NCBI RefSeq assembly: GCF_014352875.1
Contig: NZ_CP060695.1
Coordinates: 3,317,501 to 3,381,500 of the forward strand
Direction: 5' to 3'
Source of the DNA: Polaribacter pectinis
GTDB lineage: Bacteria > Bacteroidota > Bacteroidia > Flavobacteriales > Flavobacteriaceae
DNA length: 64,000 nt
Below are positions 59,749 to 64,000 of the stretch, one piece after another. The first letter of the stretch is position 1; every line of letters begins with the position of its first letter. Both the position numbers and the translations under genes were made by a program. The notes under the pieces are model-generated. The model was given only the letters and a program-made list of their open reading frames with translations, searched no databases and had not been told where the DNA came from.

Positions 59749-60849
59749 TTATTTCTTTAACATTTTTTTAACACGTTGTGAGATAGCAGTCAATGTTTCG
59801 TACACAATTGTTTCTGAAACATTTGCAATATGTTGTATCATATTTTGATGATTGAAAATGATTACTTCATCTCCTTCTTTACAATCTATTTTAGAAACGT
59901 TTACCATAATCATGTCCATACAAACATTTCCAATAATGGGTGCTTTTTGGTTATTGATTAAAACATACCCTTTTTTATTACCTAATTTTCTAGACAAACC
60001 ATCTGCATGACCAATAGGAATTGTTGCCGTTTTTGTAGGTCTTTTAGCAACAAAAGCTCTGTTGTAACCTACACTTTCTCCTAATTTTATTATATGAATT
60101 TGAGAAATAATAGATTTTAAATTGTGTGTATTTTTAAGTTGCGCAGTTTCTTTTTCATCGTTTCCAAAACCATACAAACCAATTCCAATTCTAACCATAT
60201 CAAATTGAGCTTTTGCATAATTTACTACTCCAGAAGTATTTAAAATATGCAACATAGGTTCATAACCTAAATGTTTATAAAACTCTTGTGCTATGTAAGC
60301 AAAATTATTAATCTGGTTGATGGTAAAATCTTGTTCTTCTAAATCTTCACTTGCTGCTAAATGAGAAAATAAAGATTGCACTTTAACATGATTGGTTTCT
60401 TTTAAATCAGAGATGATTTTTGGAATATCTGTATGCCAAAAACCTAATCTATTTAAACCGGTATTAAATTTTATATGAATAGGATAATTCATCAAAGGAA
60501 CTTGGTCTGCTAATTTTAAAAAAGCATCGAAAATTTGAAAATTATACAAATTAGGTTCCAATCTATAATCTACAATGTCTTGTAAATTCTGAATATGAGG
60601 ATGTAAAACTAAAATAGGAGTTTTAACACCAGATTCACGAAGTGCAATTCCTTCATGAGCATAAGCAACCGCAAAATAATCTACTTTATCTTCTAAAAAC
60701 TGGGCAACTTGCACGCCATCACTTCCATAACCAAAAGCTTTTACAACTGCTAAAACTTTGGTTTTTGGTTGTAATTTATTTTTAAAATAATTTAGGTTAT
60801 GGTCTAAAGCATTTCCATCAATTTCTAAAACTGTAACGTGATTATTCAT
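59749..60849 (-). CDS. alr: Alanine racemase
   Basis: 366 residues from the ATG at 60849 ([20 protein letters not shown]); the upstream TTG would add nine residues without family support. Fold-type III PLP enzyme: [20 protein letters not shown] with the PLP lysine, [29 protein letters not shown] with the catalytic Tyr, [10 protein letters not shown] and [10 protein letters not shown]. Makes D-alanine for peptidoglycan. The start overlaps the tdk stop by 8 bp. Confidence 0.96.
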   Translation of the reverse strand: MNNHVTVLEIDGNALDHNLNYFKNKLQPKTKVLAVVKAFGYGSDGVQVAQFLEDKVDYFAVAYAHEGIALRESGVKTPILVLHPHIQNLQDIVDYRLEPNLYNFQIFDAFLKLADQVPLMNYPIHIKFNTGLNRLGFWHTDIPKIISDLKETNHVKVQSLFSHLAASEDLEEQDFTINQINNFAYIAQEFYKHLGYEPMLHILNTSGVVNYAKAQFDMVRIGIGLYGFGNDEKETAQLKNTHNLKSIISQIHIIKLGESVGYNRAFVAKRPTKTATIPIGHADGLSRKLGNKKGYVLINNQKAPIIGNVCMDMIMVNVSKIDCKEGDEVIIFNHQNMIQHIANVSETIVYETLTAISQRVKKMLKK

Positions 60850-61465
60850 CTGTAGAATTTTCTTTTTTAGAGACAATTTCTTCCTTTTGTTTTTTCAACG
60901 CTTTATAATATGCAGCTCTACTTAAAGGCTCATATTCTTGCATTTCACCCAGCATTACAATCTTATCATTTTGGGCTTTTCTAAAACTATAATGTGCTAA
61001 ATTTCCTGTGTGTGTGCAAACTGCATGTACTTTGGTAACATATTCTGCAGTTGCCATTAAAGCTGGCATTGGTCCAAAAGGATTTCCTTTAAAATCCATA
61101 TCTAAACCAGCAACAATTACACGAACACCTCTATTTGCCAAATCGTTACAAACCGCTACAATTTCATCATCAAAAAACTGGGCTTCATCTATACCAACAA
61201 CATCTACATCTGTAGCTAAAAGTCTAATATTAGAAGAAACAGGAACTGGTGTTGATCGAATTCTATTGTCATTATGAGAAACAACTTCCTCCTCATCATA
61301 ACGCGTATCTACAGCAGGTTTAAAGATTTCTACGCGCTGTTTTGCAAATTGTGCACGCTTTAAACGTCTAATTAATTCTTCTGTTTTACCAGAAAACATA
61401 GAACCACAGATTACTTCAATCCAACCAAATTGTTCTGTATGATTTACTGTATTTTCAAGAAACAT
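60842..61465 (-). CDS. tdk: Thymidine kinase
   Basis: 207 residues, type II TK. P-loop [18 protein letters not shown], Walker B-like [13 protein letters not shown] with the catalytic Glu region, and the lid/zinc region [19 protein letters not shown]; only some of the usual zinc cysteines are seen. Phosphorylates thymidine in salvage. Overlap with alr by 8 bp indicates a two-gene operon. Confidence 0.96.
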   Translation of the reverse strand: MFLENTVNHTEQFGWIEVICGSMFSGKTEELIRRLKRAQFAKQRVEIFKPAVDTRYDEEEVVSHNDNRIRSTPVPVSSNIRLLATDVDVVGIDEAQFFDDEIVAVCNDLANRGVRVIVAGLDMDFKGNPFGPMPALMATAEYVTKVHAVCTHTGNLAHYSFRKAQNDKIVMLGEMQEYEPLSRAAYYKALKKQKEEIVSKKENSTDE

Positions 61466-61566
61466 TTTGTAATTTTAGGCGTTATATTTTTGTAACTTTA
61501 CGTTACTTTGAGTTTCAACAAATTTAGGAATATTTACGAGTAAATAATAAAATCAACTTACAACTT

Positions 61567-62427
61567 ATGCACAAAAAATTAGAAGCCGATTTAATAAGTT
61601 TAGCACACAGCATCTTACAGATGAAAAATAAAGACAATGTGTTTTTATTGAAGCAAAAATCGAAGGAAATTTATGAGAAATTATCTGTTTTAGCATTTGT
61701 TGAAGAGTATGTGAATTCTACTGTTAATGTAAAAGAAACAAAAGAGGAATTACTTTCTACAGTTGAAGAAGCTTTTGAAAAGAAAGATGTTGCTTTAGAA
61801 GAAATTGTTGAAGAAAATTCAGAAGAAACTGTTATACATAATTTAGAAGACGAATATTTAGAAGTAGATAAAACAGAGATTTTAGAACAACCTTTTGATG
61901 AGTTAGAAGAAATTTTAGCTTCTGAATCTATCGACAATGAAGAAACAAGTGAGTACCTAGAAGTTGAAAGTAAAGCAGATGAAGAAATAGTTGAAGAAGA
62001 AACTATTTTAACTTTAGAAGATGTAAAAGAAATAGTAAAAGAAAGTAATCATTCTGCTACCAATTTTAAAGACGACCCAAAAGATGTTGGCGAACGTAAC
62101 TCTTTAACTTTAGAAGAAGAATTACAAGATACAATTCCTGTAGATGTTATGGCAAATTTATTTGAGCCAGCAAAACCAAAATCTTTAAATGATAGATTAT
62201 CTGGCAACATTCAAATTGGTTTAAATGACAGAATTACTTTTGTAAAGAATTTGTTTGAAGGAAGTCAAGAAGATTTTAACAGAGTAGTTTCTCAATTAAA
62301 TACTTTAAAGACAGAAAAGGAAGCGAAAAAATTTGTCAATAAAATGGTGAAACCAGATTATAATTGGACAAAACACGAAGAATTAGAAGCACGTTTTATG
62401 GAAATAATAGAACGTAAATTCGCTTAA
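61567..62427 (+). CDS. Acidic hypothetical protein, conserved in flavobacteria
   Basis: 286 residues, no signal peptide. A helical N-terminus (KLEADLISLAHSILQMKNKD, KQKSKEIYEKLSVLAFVEEY), a long Glu/Asp-rich, probably disordered middle (about 60-185), and a conserved C-terminal helical domain SLNDRLSGNIQIGLNDRITFVKNLF and WTKHEELEARFMEIIERKF. I know no function. Divergent from tdk; the position near alr/tdk is common in related genomes as far as I recall. Confidence 0.75.
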   Translation: MHKKLEADLISLAHSILQMKNKDNVFLLKQKSKEIYEKLSVLAFVEEYVNSTVNVKETKEELLSTVEEAFEKKDVALEEIVEENSEETVIHNLEDEYLEVDKTEILEQPFDELEEILASESIDNEETSEYLEVESKADEEIVEEETILTLEDVKEIVKESNHSATNFKDDPKDVGERNSLTLEEELQDTIPVDVMANLFEPAKPKSLNDRLSGNIQIGLNDRITFVKNLFEGSQEDFNRVVSQLNTLKTEKEAKKFVNKMVKPDYNWTKHEELEARFMEIIERKFA

Positions 62428-62471
62428 AAAGATTCAAAATTTTGAGTTTAAAATTCAAAGTTGAGCAAGTT

Positions 62472-62501
62472 TGTCATTTCGACTTTATAGAGAAATCTTT
62501 T
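62472..62501 (+). repeat. REP-like element, intergenic copy
   Basis: TGTCATTTCGAC, a short spacer and TAGAGAAATCTTTT, with arms ATTTC and GAAAT. It matches the outer parts of the copy at 34735-34764 and lies in the 108-bp gap before the glycosyltransferase gene. Confidence 0.65.
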
Positions 62502-62535
62502 ATACAATTATACATCTAAACAATTACACAGAAAC

Positions 62536-63519
62536 TTGAAACCTGTTTTAATTCATACACATTTTCACAAACGCAGAACTGGAGTTACCAGAAGTATCGA
62601 AAATGTTTTTCCTTTTTTTTCTGATGAATATGAAGCTTATATTTATGGAAATACTGCAAAAGGAACCAATATCTCTTTTTCGGAATTAAAGAAAATATTG
62701 TTTTCGAAGAGAGAAGTTGTGGTGCATTGTCATAGAAATAACGAAATTATTCGAATGCTTATTTTTAGAGCTTTGGGTGCAAAATTTAAGTTGATTGCTA
62801 CACGTCATGCAGAATCTAAACCATCTAATCTTACTCTAAAATTATTAAAAAGTGCAGACAAAGTTGTTACGCTTATAAAATCGATGAGCGATAATTTAGG
62901 TATTAAAAATACCATTGTTGGTCATGGAGTAAATGTTTCCGAATTTATTCCGAAGGAAAATATTTCGTTAGATAATATTCAACAAGAAAATATCATTTTG
63001 TGCGCAGGAAGAGTTAGAAAAGCAAAAGGACAAGTTGTTTTATTAGAAGCTTCCAAAATTTTAAAAGAACACAAAAATTGGGCGTTGGTAATTGTTGGTA
63101 AAGTTGATAAACCAGACTTTTTATCAGAATTAAAAGCAATTGCAAAAAAATATTCCATAGAAAATCAAGTTTATTTTATTGATGAAACTGCAGATATTGT
63201 TTCTTATTACCAAGCATCAAAAATTGTGGTTGTACCCAGTTTTTCTGAAGGATTTTCTTTAGTAACTGCAGAAGCTATGTCTTGTGGTTGTTCAGTAATT
63301 GCCACTAAAAATGTGGGTGTGCATTCTCAGTTAATTCAAGATAAAAAAGATGGTTATTTATTTGAAGCTGGAGATATATTTGAATTAGAAACTATTTTGC
63401 AACAAAAAATAAAAGCAGAATTACCATTATTAGGAAATCAAGCAAGAGAAACGATTCTTAAAAATTGGAGTGCAAAAAAAGAAGCAGAAAATTTAATAAA
63501 GGTTTATAAATCAAATTAA
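62536..63519 (+). CDS. Family 4-type glycosyltransferase
   Basis: 327 residues beginning at a TTG codon (LKPVLIHTHFHKRRTGVTRS); no ATG stands near, and the family begins at this place. The GT-B donor domain reads CAGRVRKAKGQVVLLEASKIL and PSFSEGFSLVTAEAMSCGCSVIAT with the EGF(S)LVxxEAM motif. The HFHKRRTGVTRSIE start is typical of flavobacterial enzymes that build cell-surface glycans or LPS core. A REP-like repeat lies upstream. Confidence 0.88.
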   Translation: MKPVLIHTHFHKRRTGVTRSIENVFPFFSDEYEAYIYGNTAKGTNISFSELKKILFSKREVVVHCHRNNEIIRMLIFRALGAKFKLIATRHAESKPSNLTLKLLKSADKVVTLIKSMSDNLGIKNTIVGHGVNVSEFIPKENISLDNIQQENIILCAGRVRKAKGQVVLLEASKILKEHKNWALVIVGKVDKPDFLSELKAIAKKYSIENQVYFIDETADIVSYYQASKIVVVPSFSEGFSLVTAEAMSCGCSVIATKNVGVHSQLIQDKKDGYLFEAGDIFELETILQQKIKAELPLLGNQARETILKNWSAKKEAENLIKVYKSN

Positions 63520-63544
63520 TCTATAACTTAAAATTTTAAAAAAA

Positions 63545-64000
63545 ATGAAAAAAGTACTTTTAGCAATCTTACTTTCAGTAATAACATTCTCGTCAGTAAA
63601 TGCACAAAAAATTGAAATGAAAAAAGTATTTGGCGGTTATACGTTTTCTCAAAATGATAAAACAATAACATTAAACCAAATGCAGGAAATTGTAAAAGAT
63701 AATCAAGAAGCTTTTGATTTGGTGAAATCAGCAAAATCTAACCAAACTTGGGGTATGGTTTTAGGCGGAATTGGTGGTGGATTAATAGGTTATCCAATAG
63801 GAACAGCTATTGGAGGAGGAGATCCAGAATGGGCTTTAGCTGGAGTAGGTGTAGCGTTTATTGTTGCTACAATTCCAATTGTAAAAGGGTTTAATAGAAA
63901 AACAAAAAAAGCAGTGGAATTATACAATGCAGATCAGCCCACAGCAAGTTCAAATTTTCAACCACAATTTAATTTGAATCTAAAAGGAATGTCCATGGGA
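63545..64000 (+). CDS. Secreted protein with glycine-zipper segment, 3' end missing
   Basis: 152 residues to the window edge. Signal peptide MKKVLLAILLSVITFSSVNAQ, then KKVFGGYTFSQNDKTITLNQMQEI, and two hydrophobic glycine-rich stretches (MVLGGIGGGLIGYPIGTAIGGG and WALAGVGVAFIVATIPIV) that suit membrane insertion. I do not recognise the family; the product is cut by the window end. It follows the glycosyltransferase after 25 bp. Confidence 0.65.
   Translation, partial: MKKVLLAILLSVITFSSVNAQKIEMKKVFGGYTFSQNDKTITLNQMQEIVKDNQEAFDLVKSAKSNQTWGMVLGGIGGGLIGYPIGTAIGGGDPEWALAGVGVAFIVATIPIVKGFNRKTKKAVELYNADQPTASSNFQPQFNLNLKGMSMG

Overview
The window is a low-GC (about one third G+C by eye) chromosomal segment from a marine-type member of the Flavobacteriaceae, most like Polaribacter or Tenacibaculum. 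Support comes from gliding genes gldD and gldE, a type IX secretion (T9SS) C-terminal sorting domain, TonB receptors with carboxypeptidase-regulatory-like N-termini, SusD-free TonB/lipoprotein pairs, a ribosomal protein L21 with a C-terminal extension, and Bacteroidetes promoters of the form TAnnTTTG. I see no tRNA, rRNA, CRISPR array, transposase or prophage block.

Layout. 1-7.7 kb is an accessory region: a secreted cadherin-like T9SS protein with a 59-residue leader-like peptide gene, a phage-tail-collar protein, a LuxR-type response regulator with its kinase, a 7-transmembrane protein and a small protein ending in a PCPHVC motif. 7.9-11.9 kb holds uvrC and a patatin-type outer-membrane phospholipase. 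11.9-19.8 kb looks like a phosphate locus: PiT transporter, porin, TonB receptor, lipoprotein. 19.9-24.7 kb holds a metal-binding lipoprotein, a DMT transporter and an M16 peptidase pair. 25-29 kb holds rplU-rpmA, a HisKA_2 kinase, a LytTR regulator and a possible small RNA. 29.1-38.0 kb holds waaA, two YeeE/YedE genes, the molybdenum cofactor operon moaA-moeA-moaC-mob-moeB and a membrane MutS-family ATPase. 38.2-43.9 kb is the conserved gldD-gldE-ssb-mutY block and, divergently, HU, a tiny basic protein and RNase G. 44-49.5 kb pairs a secreted nuclease-like protein with a TonB receptor and a DUF5689 lipoprotein. 49.6-52.2 kb is a second kinase/regulator/7TM cassette. 52.5-56.1 kb holds a methylmalonyl-CoA epimerase and ftsX-DUF3098-uppP-truB. 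56.2-64 kb holds an ECF sigma/anti-sigma operon with two surface proteins, mscL, tdk-alr, an acidic protein, a glycosyltransferase and a partial secreted protein.

The most interesting signal is at the left end. A 25-bp element with core RGGKRTWWRTAC sits 84-101 bp upstream of the start codon of four separate transcription units (small protein, kinase-regulator, tail-collar protein, T9SS adhesin) and I did not find it elsewhere in the window. Together with a second copy of the same gene set (small protein, 7TM, kinase, LuxR regulator) at 49.6-52.2 kb, this suggests an autoregulated, apparently undescribed membrane signalling cassette whose local regulon includes surface proteins. Other notable signals are palindromic TGTCATTTCGA repeats translated in frame inside the mob and moeB genes, repeated TGTTCAGAACATT sites around the LytTR regulator gene followed by a probable small RNA, an intrinsic terminator inside the porin leader, and TTAACA tandem hexamers at both putative phosphate-scavenging loci.
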